This document shows, piece by piece, positions 26,650 through 35,214 of a stretch of DNA of 64,000 nucleotides. Numbering within the stretch: position 1 is the first letter of the stretch; each line of letters begins with the position of its first letter. The position numbers and the translations under genes were made by a program. This stretch comes from JBBDWK01 sp040902885. Its GTDB lineage: Bacteria; Acidobacteriota; Terriglobia; Bryobacterales; Bryobacteraceae. Below the pieces are notes generated by a model. It saw only the letters and a list, made by a program, of their open reading frames with translations. It was not told the origin of the DNA and made no database searches. The DNA is taken from the NCBI GenBank assembly GCA_040902885.1, contig JBBDWK010000103.1:7154-71153 (forward strand). The letters are read 5' to 3'.

Positions 26650-29100
26650 ATGCTCAAGCACGTTTTGCGCCGGTTATTGCGCTCGCCGATGTTCGCCGCC
26701 ATGACACTGATCACGTTGGCGGTCGGGATCGGGGCGAACACCGCCATTTTCAGTGTTGTGAATGGGGTGCTGCTGAAGCCGCTTCCCTATGCGGAGGCTG
26801 ACAAGCTCGTCGGCGTGTGGCTGACCGCGCCTGGTGTCGGAATTAGAGAGCTGAATGCCTCGCCGGCGGCCTACTTCACCTTTCGCGAAGAAAGCCGCAC
26901 ATTCCAGGACATCGGCCTGTGGTCGCGGGGCTCGGAGAGCGTTACCGGACTCGCCGAGCCGGAACAGGTGGATTCGCTGCTGGTGACCGATGGTTTACTG
27001 CCGATCCTTGGCGTACAGCCGGCCCGGGGCCGCTGGTTTACCTCGAAGGATGACGCGCCGAAAGCTCCCGAGACGCTCATGCTGGGTTACGGATACTGGC
27101 AGCGGCGTTTTGGCGGAGACCCATCCGCAGTCGGGAGAACAGTGCGGGTCAATGGGCGCCCGCGAGAGGTGATCGGCATTATGCCGGAAAACTTCCGCTT
27201 CATGAGCTTCCAGCCGGCGCTGATTCTGCCGTTTCAGTTCAACCGTGGCGAAGTTCATCTGGGCAACTTCAGTTTCCAGGCTCTCGCACGGCTAGAGCCG
27301 GAGGTTACGCTTGCGCAAGCGAATGCCGATGTGGCCAGAATGCTGCCGCTGATGTTCCAGAAGTTTCCTCCGCCGCAGGGAATAAGCGCCAAGGCGTTTG
27401 AAGAGGCCCGGATTGCTCCGAATCTGCGGCCTTCCAAGCAGGATGTCATCGGCGACGTGGGCAGGGTGCTGTGGGTCTTGATGGCGACCGTGGGCATCGT
27501 GCTGTTCATTGCCTGTGCGAATGTCGCAAACCTGCTGCTGGTCCGAGCCGAAGGACGACAGCAGGAGCTTGCGGTGCGCGCTGCCCTGGGAGCGAGCTCG
27601 GCCCAGATCGCGCGCGAGCTCCTGATCGAGAGCGTAATGCTCGGCCTGATGGGCGGCGTGCTCGGCATCGGCGTCGCCTACGGTGCGCTTCGATTGCTGG
27701 TGTACTTGGCCCCTGCGCGTCTGCCGCGCCTCAATGAGATTACCATCGATCCGGCGGTCCTGGCGTTCGCCTTCGTCGTCTCGATGGCGGCAGGTCTCTT
27801 GTTTGGACTGATTCCGGTATTCAAGTACGCAACGCCGCGCGTCGGGAATGCGCTGCGCGCCGGCGGCCGTACTTACAGCGACGGCCGCGACCGCCATCGG
27901 ACGCGCGGCACGCTGGTGGTGGTACAGGTGGCGCTGGCTCTCGTGCTGCTGATTGGCTCGGGGCTCATGATTCGTACGCTGCAAGCTCTGCGGCGGGTGC
28001 AGGCCGGATTTACTCGCCCGGAAGAGATCCTCACGCTGCGAGTCTCGATTCCGAGCGGCCAAGTATCGGAACCCGAGCGGGTCGCCCGAATGCATCACGA
28101 TATCGCGGATAAGATCGGGGCGATTGCCGGGGTTGCGTCGGTCGGCCTTTCCAGCTCGATCACGATGGACGGTAGCCACAACAACGATCCCATCTTTGCC
28201 GAGGACCGGACCTATTCGGAGTCGCAGATTCCGCCCATTCGCCGGTTCAAGCACATCGCTCCTGGCTTTTTTCGGACCATGGGAAATCCGATCCTGGCGG
28301 GCCGCGATCTCACCTGGACCGATATCCACGAAATGCGGCCGGTGGCTCTGGTTTCTCAGAACCTGGCGCGCGAGCTTTGGAGGACGCCGGGCGCCGCGTT
28401 GGGCAAGCGAATCCGCGAGAACCCGAAGGGAATCTGGCGAGAGATTGTCGGCGTCGTGGGCGACGAACGGGACGATGGCGTCGACCAGAAACCTCCGGCG
28501 ATGGTCTACTGGCCGTTCATGAAGGGCAATTTCTGGGGCAACCGAGTCGACGTACGGCGCACCATGGCCTTTGCAATCCGCAGCAGCCGGACAGGCTCGC
28601 AGAGTTTTCTAAAGGAGGTGCAGGGAGCGGTATGGTCGGTGAACCCGGACCTTCCGCTGGCGAACGTCCGGACTGTCCAGGAGATCTACGACCGCTCGAT
28701 GGCGCGAAGTTCCTTTACGCTGGTAATGCTGTCGATTGCGGCCGGCATGGCGTTGCTGCTGGGCGTGGTCGGAATCTACGGCGTCATCTCGTATTCGATC
28801 TCGCAGCGCACGCGAGAGATCGGCATCCGCATGGCGCTCGGTGCTCCGCGGGAGCAGGTGCGTGGTTTGTTCGTGCGCCACGGGTTGCTGCTGGCAGGCA
28901 TCGGGGTGATGTGCGGCTTTGCCGCCGCAATACCGCTCACTCGCCTGATGTCAGCGCTCCTGTTCGAAGTCAGCCCGCTTGATCCGCTTACGTATTTGGC
29001 TGTCGCAGTCCTGCTGGTCGCCGCCGCGCTTCTGGCAACCTATCTGCCAGCCAGAAGGGCAACGCTGATCGAGCCGGTAGAGGCGCTTCGGGCGGAATAG
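26650..29100 (+). CDS. ADOP-type ABC transporter permease (FtsX/MacB family, duplicated)
   Basis: An 816-residue fused permease: two MacB periplasmic core domains and two FtsX-type transmembrane regions in one chain. The first helix is PMFAAMTLITLAVGIGANTAIFSVVNGVL; the middle membrane block includes VLWVLMATVGIVLFIACANVANLLLV; the C-terminal block has GVVGIYGVISYSISQRTREIGIRMALGA and ends PARRATLIEPVEALRAE. It lacks the N-terminal prefix domain found in PadR-linked members. No ATP-binding subunit is adjacent, as is usual for this orphan class. ATG 26650 is preferred over 26611 because the family starts directly at MLKHVLRRLLRSP. Confidence 0.88.
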   Translation: MLKHVLRRLLRSPMFAAMTLITLAVGIGANTAIFSVVNGVLLKPLPYAEADKLVGVWLTAPGVGIRELNASPAAYFTFREESRTFQDIGLWSRGSESVTGLAEPEQVDSLLVTDGLLPILGVQPARGRWFTSKDDAPKAPETLMLGYGYWQRRFGGDPSAVGRTVRVNGRPREVIGIMPENFRFMSFQPALILPFQFNRGEVHLGNFSFQALARLEPEVTLAQANADVARMLPLMFQKFPPPQGISAKAFEEARIAPNLRPSKQDVIGDVGRVLWVLMATVGIVLFIACANVANLLLVRAEGRQQELAVRAALGASSAQIARELLIESVMLGLMGGVLGIGVAYGALRLLVYLAPARLPRLNEITIDPAVLAFAFVVSMAAGLLFGLIPVFKYATPRVGNALRAGGRTYSDGRDRHRTRGTLVVVQVALALVLLIGSGLMIRTLQALRRVQAGFTRPEEILTLRVSIPSGQVSEPERVARMHHDIADKIGAIAGVASVGLSSSITMDGSHNNDPIFAEDRTYSESQIPPIRRFKHIAPGFFRTMGNPILAGRDLTWTDIHEMRPVALVSQNLARELWRTPGAALGKRIRENPKGIWREIVGVVGDERDDGVDQKPPAMVYWPFMKGNFWGNRVDVRRTMAFAIRSSRTGSQSFLKEVQGAVWSVNPDLPLANVRTVQEIYDRSMARSSFTLVMLSIAAGMALLLGVVGIYGVISYSISQRTREIGIRMALGAPREQVRGLFVRHGLLLAGIGVMCGFAAAIPLTRLMSALLFEVSPLDPLTYLAVAVLLVAAALLATYLPARRATLIEPVEALRAE

Positions 29101-29152
29101 CTCAGAGGCTATAATCCTGGCCGGCCGTGCCGGGCGGTTTGCGCGACCGAAT

Positions 29153-31768
29153 CTAGTCGTAGCGCAGTGAAGTCAGGGGATCGAGTGCGGCGGCACGGCG
29201 CGCGGGGACCCAGATAGCGCCCAGCGCGGCAACGAGCAGCAGCAACGACACGATGATAAGCGTCAATGGATCACGCGGACTCACGCCGAACAAAACCGAT
29301 TCCATCACCGCCGAAAGGGCGAGGGCGAGACCAATGCCAGCGATGAGTCCTCCGACCACCGGTGCGATGCCGGTGCGCAGAACGAGGGAGACAACGTCGT
29401 CACGCTGCGCTCCCAGCGCCATGCGGATTCCAATTTCAGGAATGCGCTGGCTTACCGAGAACGAGACGACGCCGTACACGCCTGTGAGCGCCAGAAGCAG
29501 CGCGAGGACGCCGGCGATGGCGCCGTAAAACACGGCAGGCTTCATGCGCTCGCCGTGGCGCTCGACGATGGATGCGAGCGTTACGACGGTGGCCGCCATC
29601 TGCGGGTCTATCCGCCGCAAGATGTCGCGCACGGCCGCTGCGGCCGCTTGTGTGTCGCCGGATACGCGCACCAGCATGTATGGGGGCTTCAACTGATGTG
29701 CATCGAGAGGCAAATAGTAGAAGGGGCCGTCGTCCTGCATATACCTCACGCTCTGCAGATCGCGGCACACCCCGATCACCTCGTGAACAGCGGAAATCCG
29801 AAAATGGCGGCCCACCGGATCCTGCCCCGGCCAATACCGGCGGGCCATCGCCTCCGAGATGACAGCCGGTACCATCTGCCTGTTTGACGTAAGTTCATTC
29901 CGGGTAAACACCCGTCCGCGAGTCAGAGGGATATCCAGAACAGTGAAGTACTCGGGTGAGACGAGTCTCCTGGCCGGATCTCGATTATAGTCTCGGGTGG
30001 CGGGGATCGGCTTACCATCGATCTCGCGCACCTCGGTTGAATTGCGCCCTGACCACGGCGCGATGGAAGCGAAACTCGTATGGGCGACGCCTGGCAAAGC
30101 GCTCACGCGCGACTCGAGCTCCTGGTAAAAGGAGACGGGAGGATCGAAGCCCGACAGGACCGATGCGAGGGTGACGCTGAGGACTTGTTTCGTCTCAAAC
30201 CCCGGCTCATACGAGAAAAAGCGTCTCTGTGCCTTGGTGAAGAGCCCGGCTTGTACCAGCACGAGCAGACTCAGGGCAATCTGCACGGCAACCAGAACGC
30301 TTCGCAGCCTGGACCGCCGCTGCCCTGAAGTGACTGCCGTACTGCTCCCCTTCAGCGATTCGGAAAGCTGGGGCCGGAGCGATTCAACAGCGGGCGACAG
30401 TCCGGCGATCACTCCAGTTGTCACGGCAACAGCCAGGCAATACAGCAGCACTCGCCAGTCCGGGCTCAGGTCGAACGGCGCCGGAACGGACATCAGCGAA
30501 TACCAGAGAGCCGCGGGACCGCGCTGGGCGATCAGGAAGGCCAACACCGCCGCCACTCCACTGAGCACCATACTCTCCGTAAGTAACTGGCGGAGTAATC
30601 GGAACCGTCCCGCGCCGAGTGACAGCCTTACCGCGATCTCGCGCTGGCGCGCGGCCGACCGGGACAGAAGCAAAGTGGTGACGTTGACGCAGGCCAGCAG
30701 AAGCAGGAGGACAGTCGTGCCGAGCGTTACCGCAAAGATGACGGGCGCCTTGGCGCGTATTTCGGGATTTTGTACCAGCGATCCATTCGTCACGAGGAGC
30801 GACGTTTCCCGTCCCGGCACTTCTTCATCTGCATGACGTGCGAGGATACTCAGCTCCTCTTGTACCTGCTGCAGGGAGTGGTCTGGTCTGCGGCGGCCAA
30901 TCGCGTTGAGCCACTGCGCCCGCGGATCGGCGAAGTACTCGTCGGAAGGGCGCAAAGTCCCAAGCATGGTGTACGGCACCCACACACCGCATTCATTATC
31001 TGGTTCGGCCAGGCTCAGACTAGGCGCGACACCCACCACCGTGAACGGAATCCGGTTGAGGTGGATGATGCGGCCGACCACACGGGTATCGGCGTCGAAG
31101 CGAGTACGCCAAACAGGCTCGCTGAGAACGGCTACAGCCGGTTGCATCGCCTTTGTGCACTCGTCGGGAGTCAGGTAGCGGCCGAGGAGCGGCGGTCCGG
31201 GCCTGAACACGTCGAAGAAGTTGCAGGAAATCAGTCCTGCACGAACGCTGCCGGCGTCTGCTCCGCTCAGTGTTACCGTGAGACGCCGGAACGCAGCCAG
31301 CGATTCAAGTGACTGCGCCGAATCGTGGTACCGGACATAATCAGGTTGAGACATCCCGCCATCGGAGAATCGAAGGCGGTATTCGCCGGAGAAGCGGGGA
31401 ATGACCTGGACGAACGTTTCTGGTTCGCTCTGCACCCAGGGGCGCAGGAGCAGCCTGTTCAGGAGACTGAACACGCTGACGTTGAGCGCGATGCCGACTG
31501 TTAACGTGGCGACGATGGTCACGCTGGTCCATCTGTTTCGCGCGATGAGCCGGGCCGCGAAGCGGATATCCTGCCAGAGCGTGTCGAGCCAGTAAAGCGG
31601 ATCGCGTTCGCGCGCCCTTTCTTTGGCGGCTCCCACGTTGCCGAAGGAACGCAGCGCGGCGGTCCGGGCCGTCGCCGGGTCCATGCCACGAGCGATATTG
31701 TCTGCCCTCTCCTCTGCCAGATGAGACTCGACTTCCTCGTCCAGACGTTTGCGGCGGCGCCAGAACAT
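29153..31768 (-). CDS. PadR-linked ADOP-type ABC transporter permease
   Basis: An 871-residue duplicated FtsX/MacB permease. It carries the N-terminal prefix domain of PadR-associated members (MFWRRRKRLDEEVESHLAEE, MDPATARTAALRSFGNVG) before DIRFAARLIARNRWTSVTIVATLTVGIALN. FtsX blocks lie in the middle (VTLGTTVLLLLLACVNVTTLLLSRSAARQREIAVRLSLGAG) and at the end (GVYGVVSFSVSQRIPEIGIRMALGAQ), and it ends PARRAAALDPLTSLRYD. It starts one base after the PadR stop (TGATATG) behind a GGAGGAG site, so it is co-translated with the repressor. Role is probably export or stress response; the substrate is unknown. Confidence 0.9.
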   Translation of the reverse strand: MFWRRRKRLDEEVESHLAEERADNIARGMDPATARTAALRSFGNVGAAKERARERDPLYWLDTLWQDIRFAARLIARNRWTSVTIVATLTVGIALNVSVFSLLNRLLLRPWVQSEPETFVQVIPRFSGEYRLRFSDGGMSQPDYVRYHDSAQSLESLAAFRRLTVTLSGADAGSVRAGLISCNFFDVFRPGPPLLGRYLTPDECTKAMQPAVAVLSEPVWRTRFDADTRVVGRIIHLNRIPFTVVGVAPSLSLAEPDNECGVWVPYTMLGTLRPSDEYFADPRAQWLNAIGRRRPDHSLQQVQEELSILARHADEEVPGRETSLLVTNGSLVQNPEIRAKAPVIFAVTLGTTVLLLLLACVNVTTLLLSRSAARQREIAVRLSLGAGRFRLLRQLLTESMVLSGVAAVLAFLIAQRGPAALWYSLMSVPAPFDLSPDWRVLLYCLAVAVTTGVIAGLSPAVESLRPQLSESLKGSSTAVTSGQRRSRLRSVLVAVQIALSLLVLVQAGLFTKAQRRFFSYEPGFETKQVLSVTLASVLSGFDPPVSFYQELESRVSALPGVAHTSFASIAPWSGRNSTEVREIDGKPIPATRDYNRDPARRLVSPEYFTVLDIPLTRGRVFTRNELTSNRQMVPAVISEAMARRYWPGQDPVGRHFRISAVHEVIGVCRDLQSVRYMQDDGPFYYLPLDAHQLKPPYMLVRVSGDTQAAAAAVRDILRRIDPQMAATVVTLASIVERHGERMKPAVFYGAIAGVLALLLALTGVYGVVSFSVSQRIPEIGIRMALGAQRDDVVSLVLRTGIAPVVGGLIAGIGLALALSAVMESVLFGVSPRDPLTLIIVSLLLLVAALGAIWVPARRAAALDPLTSLRYD

Positions 31769-31769
31769 A

Positions 31770-32117
31770 TCAGTTCTCCTCCTCCTTCGCGTGTTGCAGT
31801 ACACGTCCGATCGCGCGCACCATCCGTTCCCACTTTCCTGTTTCCACTGTCAGCTCCTTTCGGCCGGCGCGTGTGAGCTCATAGAAACGTGCGCGGCGGT
31901 TGAGATCGGAGGTACCCCATTTTGACTTGAGGAGGCCCTGCCGCTCCAGCCGTTGCAGAGCCGGGTAAAGCGAGCCGTGATCGACGAGGAGATCTTCGGA
32001 GGTGCGCTGAATGGTTACGGCTATGCCGTGGCCATGACGCGGACCGAAGATCAGGGTGCGGAGAATCAGCATGTCCAGGGTACCCTGGAGCAATTGCATG
32101 GGTTGTTGTTCCGGCAC
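31770..32117 (-). CDS. PadR-family transcriptional regulator
   Basis: A 115-residue winged-helix repressor. The segment QLLQGTLDMLILRTLIFGPRHGHGIAVTI is the usual PadR opening. DHGSLYPALQRLERQGLLKSKW is the recognition helix region and ARFYELTRAGRKEL the wing. A C-terminal dimerisation helix ends AKEEEN. It begins at GTG 32117 (ATG 32099 is an alternative). Directly upstream is a perfect 9-bp inverted repeat overlapping a promoter, and the regulated permease follows one base after its stop, so autoregulation of the pair is likely. Confidence 0.93.
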   Translation of the reverse strand: MPEQQPMQLLQGTLDMLILRTLIFGPRHGHGIAVTIQRTSEDLLVDHGSLYPALQRLERQGLLKSKWGTSDLNRRARFYELTRAGRKELTVETGKWERMVRAIGRVLQHAKEEEN

Positions 32118-32130
32118 GTCTGGTGGACCC

Positions 32131-32160
32131 TCTACTAGAGCATGTACCCGTTCTAGTAGA
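32131..32160 (-). promoter_or_regulatory. Putative PadR operator (9-bp inverted repeat)
   Basis: TCTACTAGA (32131-32139) and TCTAGTAGA (32152-32160) form a perfect inverted repeat, with arms 21 bases apart, about two helical turns. It lies 14 bases upstream of the padR start and overlaps the region between the -35 and -10 elements. This is the position expected for autorepression by a PadR dimer. Confidence 0.65.
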
Positions 32161-32167
32161 TTGTCAA
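32139..32167 (-). promoter_or_regulatory. Candidate padR promoter
   Basis: On the minus strand a perfect -35 (TTGACA, 32167-32162) is followed after 17 bases by a weak -10 (CATGCT, 32144-32139). The start site would then be close to 32131, giving a leader of about 14 bases before the padR GTG. The inverted repeat covers the spacer and the -10. Confidence 0.45.
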
Positions 32168-32263
32168 CCAGAAAATCTCGGCAGAAGAGCGACCGGGCTT
32201 ACCACATTCTTCGCCGTCCCCTTCCCCTGGCGCTCCAACCGCGCCGTGCTAAGATCGCGGTCT

Positions 32264-34270
32264 ATGTCCAAACCGCACGGCTCGCCGGAGGGCCCCGCGC
32301 CGCCGGAGATGACCTTGAAGGCGGTTGCGGCCGGCCTCGTCCTCGCCATTGTTTTCGGCGCTTCCAACGCCTACCTGGGAATGAAAGCGGGCCAGACCAT
32401 CGCGGCCACCATTCCCGCCGCGGTCATCGCCATCGCGCTGTTCCGCCTGCCCTGGTTCCGGGGCGGGGTGCTGGAGCAGAACATCACGCGCACGGCCGCC
32501 TCGGTCGGGGAGGCGCTGGTGGCCGGCGCGATCTTCACTATTCCCGCCTTTCTCATGGTCGATATGGGCGGAGTCCGTCTTTGGTCCGATCTGCGCGCGC
32601 ACTACTGGGAGGCCTCGCTGATTCTGCTGGTGGGCGGGCTGCTTGGTGTGTTCTTCATCATCCTGTTGCGCCGGCCGCTGGCAGTGGAGGCCAATCTGCC
32701 GTGGCCGGAGAGCGTGGCCAGCGCCGGAATCGTGCGCGCCGGCGAAGAGGGCAGCGATGCGCCGCGCTATATCTTCGGCGCGATGGGATTCGGGGGCTTG
32801 ATTCAGATCCTCAAGAGCGACAAGGGATTCCAGATCTTTCGCGAATTTTCCGAAGGGTTCCTCGAGTTTCCGCGCTCCGTGGTGCAGCACTTCAACTTCC
32901 GGCGCGAAGCAGTCGGAGAAGTGGCGCACCAGGGAGGCATACCCTGGTCGACGCCCGCGCTTTCGCCCGCGCTGATCGGCATCGGCTACATCGTGGGCCC
33001 GGCGCTCGCCTCCATCAGCTTCGCCGGAGGGCTGATCGCCTGGTGGATGCTGATTCCGCTGCTGCTGTTCTTCGATCCCGATTTCTCCGCGCGGCTGGGC
33101 GGGGCGGATAGCGGCGTCGCGGCATACACCGTATGGCACAACGTGGTTCGGCCCATCGCCGTGGGAGCCATGCTGGTAGGCGCGGCCAACACGCTGTTCT
33201 CCATGCGCGCTTCCATCGCCCGCTCGCTGCGCGGGGCGCTGGCGGCGTCGCGGGAAGCCGCGAAGGAGAAGGTTCTGCCCGAGCGCACCGAACAGGACCT
33301 CGGCGCGAAGTGGCTGCTTCTGGGAACGGCGGTCCTCATCGTGGCCATCACCGCCATCTACTACCACTTCACGCAGAGCTTGAGCGCCGCGCTGATCGCG
33401 GCGGCGGTGATGAGCCTCACCGGGTTCCTGCTCTCGGCCGTCGGGGGTTATCTGGTCGGGCTGGTAGGCAGCTCGAACCAGCCGCTCTCCGGGCTGACCC
33501 TTTCGGCGCTGGTGCTCTCCGCGCTGGTCATGCTGGCGATCGGGGCGAGCGGCAGCGCGGGCGTGGCCGCGGTTCTTGGCGTGGCGGCGGTAGTGGCCTG
33601 CGCCTGCTCCGTATCGGGGTCGCTGATTCAGGACTTGAAGGCCGGGCACCTGTTGGGCGGCACGCCCTGGAAGATGCAGGTAGTCGAGATTGTCTCGGTG
33701 GTGCTGCTCTCCCTGTTGATCATGCTGCCAATCATCGCGCTGCACGAAGCCAACCTGGCCACGGGCGGGATTGGCGGGCGCGCGCTGCCGGCGCCGCAGG
33801 CAGGGCTGATGGCGCAGCTGGCGAAGGGCATCGTGGGCGGGCAGATGAGCTGGGGTCTGATAGGCATTGGCGCTGTGTTCGGCATTGCGCTGGTGGCTTG
33901 CGGCGCGCGGGCGCCGATGCTCATCGCCGTAGGCATGTATCTGCCCTTCGATACGACGTCTGCAATATTCGTAGGCGGGCTGATTCGCTGGGCGAGCGAC
34001 CGTCTAGCTGCCCGGCACAGTGAGAGCGGACGCCAGCGGATTGAGGAGAAGGGCACGCTCCTGGCGAGTGGCCTGATCGCCGGCGAAGCCATTGTGGGCA
34101 TCCTGCTCGCGGCCACATTCCTCGCCGGGATCTCGTCGTTCACCAGCGCCGCGGCGGGAGTCGAACAATTCGGGTTCGTCGAGCGGTGGGGCGGGTGGCT
34201 GTCATTAATCGGATTCGCGGCTGTGGCCTGGGTTCTGCTCCGGATTCCGTTGCGGGACGCCAGCCGTTAG
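32264..34270 (+). CDS. OPT-family oligopeptide transporter
   Basis: A 668-residue polytopic transporter of the oligopeptide/YSL superfamily, which imports peptides or metal chelates. The opening MTLKAVAAGLVLAIVFGASNAYLGMKAGQTIAATIPAAV is characteristic, as are NITRTAASVGEALVAGAIFTIPAF, LPWPESVASAGIVRAG, GYLVGLVGSSNQPLSGLTLSALV and GMYLPFDTTSAIFVGGLIRW. ATG 32264 is chosen because the frame upstream is Arg/Pro-rich and unlike any transporter. It diverges from padR, so the intergenic operator could also affect it, although the sites lie more than 100 bases away. Its stop overlaps the convergent barrel-protein gene by four bases. Confidence 0.92.
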   Translation: MSKPHGSPEGPAPPEMTLKAVAAGLVLAIVFGASNAYLGMKAGQTIAATIPAAVIAIALFRLPWFRGGVLEQNITRTAASVGEALVAGAIFTIPAFLMVDMGGVRLWSDLRAHYWEASLILLVGGLLGVFFIILLRRPLAVEANLPWPESVASAGIVRAGEEGSDAPRYIFGAMGFGGLIQILKSDKGFQIFREFSEGFLEFPRSVVQHFNFRREAVGEVAHQGGIPWSTPALSPALIGIGYIVGPALASISFAGGLIAWWMLIPLLLFFDPDFSARLGGADSGVAAYTVWHNVVRPIAVGAMLVGAANTLFSMRASIARSLRGALAASREAAKEKVLPERTEQDLGAKWLLLGTAVLIVAITAIYYHFTQSLSAALIAAAVMSLTGFLLSAVGGYLVGLVGSSNQPLSGLTLSALVLSALVMLAIGASGSAGVAAVLGVAAVVACACSVSGSLIQDLKAGHLLGGTPWKMQVVEIVSVVLLSLLIMLPIIALHEANLATGGIGGRALPAPQAGLMAQLAKGIVGGQMSWGLIGIGAVFGIALVACGARAPMLIAVGMYLPFDTTSAIFVGGLIRWASDRLAARHSESGRQRIEEKGTLLASGLIAGEAIVGILLAATFLAGISSFTSAAAGVEQFGFVERWGGWLSLIGFAAVAWVLLRIPLRDASR

Positions 34271-34857
34271 AACAGCAGCGAGAGTCCGGCCGAGATTTCC
34301 AACTGGCGGAGCTTGCCCTGCTGGTTGGGCAAGTCGAAGGGCTTGCCCGTCAGGTACTCGCGCACATCAAAGCGAATACCGAAGATGGGAGTCACCTGGG
34401 CCTTGATTCCCCCGCCGTAGTTCAGTCCAAACTTGGTTACGCCATTGCCCTGGAAGACAGAAGTGCCGGGCGGGAAGAACGTGCTGAAGTGTACCCCTCC
34501 GGCGGCGAATGGCCGGATGCGGAAGCCTTCCGGCGTGGCGTAAGCCAGAAAGGCATAGCCGAACTGGTGAATGGGAGTGGAAAGGCTCTCCTCGCCGGGC
34601 GTCGCAGGCTCGAATTGGAGCGAGCTGCGATTGTAGGCATAGCCAATCTCGTGGCCAAAGAAGCGGTAGGTGTTGAGGGTAAGGCGCGCGCCGAAGCGAA
34701 AACCGTCGTCCAGTTCCAGTCTCTGGCCGGGGTTGATTTCGCCCAGGTCGCCGTCACGAAAGCTGAAGCCTCCGAAGCTGAGGGCTACTTCCCCGACCTG
34801 CCCGCTTGCGGTGGAAGCTAAGACCAGAAACGCCGTTCCAACAATCCATCGATGCAT
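34267..34857 (-). CDS. Outer-membrane beta-barrel protein
   Basis: A 196-residue exported protein: signal peptide (WIVGTAFLVLASTASGQ) and alternating amphipathic strands rich in Gly and aromatic residues, for example VALSFGGFSFR, FRFGARLTLNTYRFFGHEIGYAY, FGYAFLAYATPEGFRIRPFAAGG, LNYGGGIKAQVTPIFGIRFDV. It ends with a terminal Phe (LEISAGLSLLF), the typical signal for barrel assembly. Function is unknown; it resembles small OmpA/OmpX-like barrels. It lies 24 bases after the YHS-domain gene on the same strand. Confidence 0.8.
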   Translation of the reverse strand: MHRWIVGTAFLVLASTASGQVGEVALSFGGFSFRDGDLGEINPGQRLELDDGFRFGARLTLNTYRFFGHEIGYAYNRSSLQFEPATPGEESLSTPIHQFGYAFLAYATPEGFRIRPFAAGGVHFSTFFPPGTSVFQGNGVTKFGLNYGGGIKAQVTPIFGIRFDVREYLTGKPFDLPNQQGKLRQLEISAGLSLLF

Positions 34858-34881
34858 CGAATCGCTCCGCCTTATTTAGAA

Positions 34882-35169
34882 TCAAGCTAGCTTGTACTTG
34901 TCCCGGCATGCCGCGGAGCAAAAATGCATCACCTCCCCGTCTACCGTTTTCTGAACCGAGGCGGAAACGGAGACAAACGTTCCGCACACGGGATCCTTCC
35001 GGAGCTCGCCTCCGGAGCGCGGCGTGGCAGTCGCCGTGGGGGTTTCCGATGTCCCCGCGGCGCCCGGCCCGGAGAGCGACCCGATGGCCTTCATAATCAT
35101 GACCACCGCATAGCGCACCACCGCCAGGGCGATGATGGTGATTAAAAAAAAGAACAGCTTGCGGATCAT
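34882..35169 (-). CDS. Membrane-anchored YHS-domain protein
   Basis: A 95-residue protein with one N-terminal membrane helix (KLFFFLITIIALAVVRYAVVM), a Gly/Thr/Pro linker and a C-terminal YHS/TRASH-like module: DPVCGTFVSVSASVQKTVDG followed by FCSAACRDKY. The three cysteines could bind a metal such as copper, as YHS domains do in metal-handling proteins. It sits between a TPR protein and a barrel protein on the same strand. Location facing the periplasm or cytoplasm cannot be decided. Confidence 0.78.
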   Translation of the reverse strand: MIRKLFFFLITIIALAVVRYAVVMIMKAIGSLSGPGAAGTSETPTATATPRSGGELRKDPVCGTFVSVSASVQKTVDGEVMHFCSAACRDKYKLA

Positions 35170-35183
35170 GATGTCGCCCCGCC

Positions 35184-35206
35184 CCTGTCCGGAGCCTCCG
35201 GACGGG
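35184..35206. terminator. Intercistronic hairpin between the TPR and YHS genes
   Basis: GTCCGGAG (35187-35194) and CTCCGGAC (35196-35203) are perfectly complementary around a single base, and the stem extends three further pairs with one wobble. It lies between the stop of the leftward TPR gene and the start of the YHS gene. No T-run follows in the direction of transcription, so attenuation or mRNA processing is as likely as termination. Confidence 0.35.
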
Positions 35207-35214
35207 CGTACCGC

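Noticed and set aside
29101..29152. A hairpin terminator between the two convergent ADOP genes
   Set aside because: The GC-rich stretch contains only short imperfect stems without a T-run.
32249..33745. Leftward open frame of about 500 codons opposite the OPT transporter
   Set aside because: Composition is His/Gln/Arg-rich with no hydrophobic or catalytic motif; the transporter on the other strand is clear.
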